Assembly (NCBI RefSeq): GCF_900172265.1
Contig: NZ_FWFK01000001.1
Span: forward strand, 124,001-188,000
Reading direction: 5' to 3'
DNA length: 64,000 nucleotides
Source: Roseivivax jejudonensis
Lineage (GTDB): Bacteria > Pseudomonadota > Alphaproteobacteria > Rhodobacterales > Rhodobacteraceae
Shown here: piece by piece, positions 63,831-64,000 of the stretch
How the letters are laid out: every line of letters begins with the position of its first letter
Position numbering within the stretch: position 1 is the stretch's first letter
Notes under the pieces: model-generated
What the model was told of the DNA's origin: nothing
Databases searched by the model: none
What the model saw: the letters and a program-made list of their open reading frames with translations, nothing else
Translations under genes and position numbers: made by a program

Positions 63831-64000
63831 CTACTCGGCGACGACAATCCGGTCGAGTTGCCAGATGCTGCGCGAATAGACCACCTCGGTTTGATATTCG
63901 GTGTTGTCGTCGAAGGGATAAACCACCCAGAGCGGCCCCTTGTCGCGCACCGACATCGGCGATCCGTTGTTCAGGTAGGCGATGATCGGACCGCCTTCGA
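63831..64000 (-). CDS. Molybdopterin-oxidoreductase-like protein, C-terminal part
   Basis: The start lies outside the window. The visible 56 residues read GGPIIAYLNNGSPMSVRDKGP, LWVVYPFDDN and YSRSIWQLDRIVV (short segments). This matches the end of sulfite-oxidase-fold proteins that sit before a hybrid kinase in Rhodobacterales. It may be a periplasmic sensor partner of the kinase. No molybdopterin residue is visible in this part. Confidence 0.6.
   Translation of the reverse strand, partial: EGGPIIAYLNNGSPMSVRDKGPLWVVYPFDDNTEYQTEVVYSRSIWQLDRIVVAE

Noticed and set aside
61420-63879. Long forward frame (819 aa) over the hybrid kinase
   Set aside because: Antisense to a protein with every two-component motif in order; no family resemblance of its own.

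Overview
The window looks like a chromosome segment of a high-GC alphaproteobacterium, most likely Rhodobacterales (Roseobacter/Paracoccus relatives). The reasons are many TRAP transporters, a DmdA/GcvT-like protein, EcfG-type general-stress promoter motifs, and oxidative uronate catabolism. Genes are dense, and ATGA, GTGA and TGATG overlaps between neighbours are common. Nothing was searched against a database; all calls come from reading the sequence.

Layout. 1-271: tail of an MFS transporter. 475-548: tRNA-Cys(GCA). 535-11385: a 10.85-kb integrated element bounded by a 16-bp direct repeat of the tRNA 3' end. It carries an AlpA-like regulator, a small unknown protein, a Toprim + VapE-type primase-helicase, an iteron-rich probable replication origin, small and large terminase genes, a protein with three LAEDWE motifs, two helical small proteins, an A+T-rich KAP-family P-loop NTPase, and a tyrosine integrase. 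It has no capsid, portal, tail or lysis gene. This is the architecture of a phage satellite, and a 14-bp near-palindrome occurs both before the packaging genes and before the integrase.

11805-16228: a DmdA-like protein and small stress genes (CBS, BON, metallothionein-like, FPASDA-tail), two of them behind EcfG-like promoters and a third behind a weaker one. 16321-22588: sugar-acid operon (PfkB kinase, RraA-like aldolase, 2-hydroxyacid dehydrogenase, TRAP transporter) facing a GntR/FCD regulator, with two operators between. 22738-29135: possible riboswitch, polyamine-type ABC transporter, hydantoin/allantoin-type racemase, NTF2-like protein and PuuE-like deacetylase, which together suggest purine or ureide use. 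29245-30626: small envelope-type proteins and a UspA protein.

30947-38092: eight-gene operon of a branched-chain-type ABC transporter, a UPF0261 (Tm-1-like) protein, a PEP-hydrolase-like TIM barrel and an SRPBCC protein. Two further TIM-barrel relatives follow: a short one (38360) and one fused to a degenerate sigma-54-activator core with a Fis helix (38985-40712). 40837-49833: a complete oxidative galacturonate/glucuronate pathway: TRAP importer, uronate dehydrogenase, lactone isomerase, cycloisomerase, dehydratase and ketoglutarate-semialdehyde dehydrogenase, with a GntR regulator and its operators. 49975-55089: OLD-type ATPase, anti-sigma-like protein, membrane dynamin-like GTPase and a small helical protein. 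55629-61251: exopolysaccharide genes (three glycosyltransferases, flippase, outer-membrane export lipoprotein). 61213-64000: hybrid histidine kinase and the end of an oxidoreductase-like protein.

The most novel-looking items are the satellite, the TIM-barrel/sigma-54-activator-like regulator, and the structured leader before the ABC transporter.
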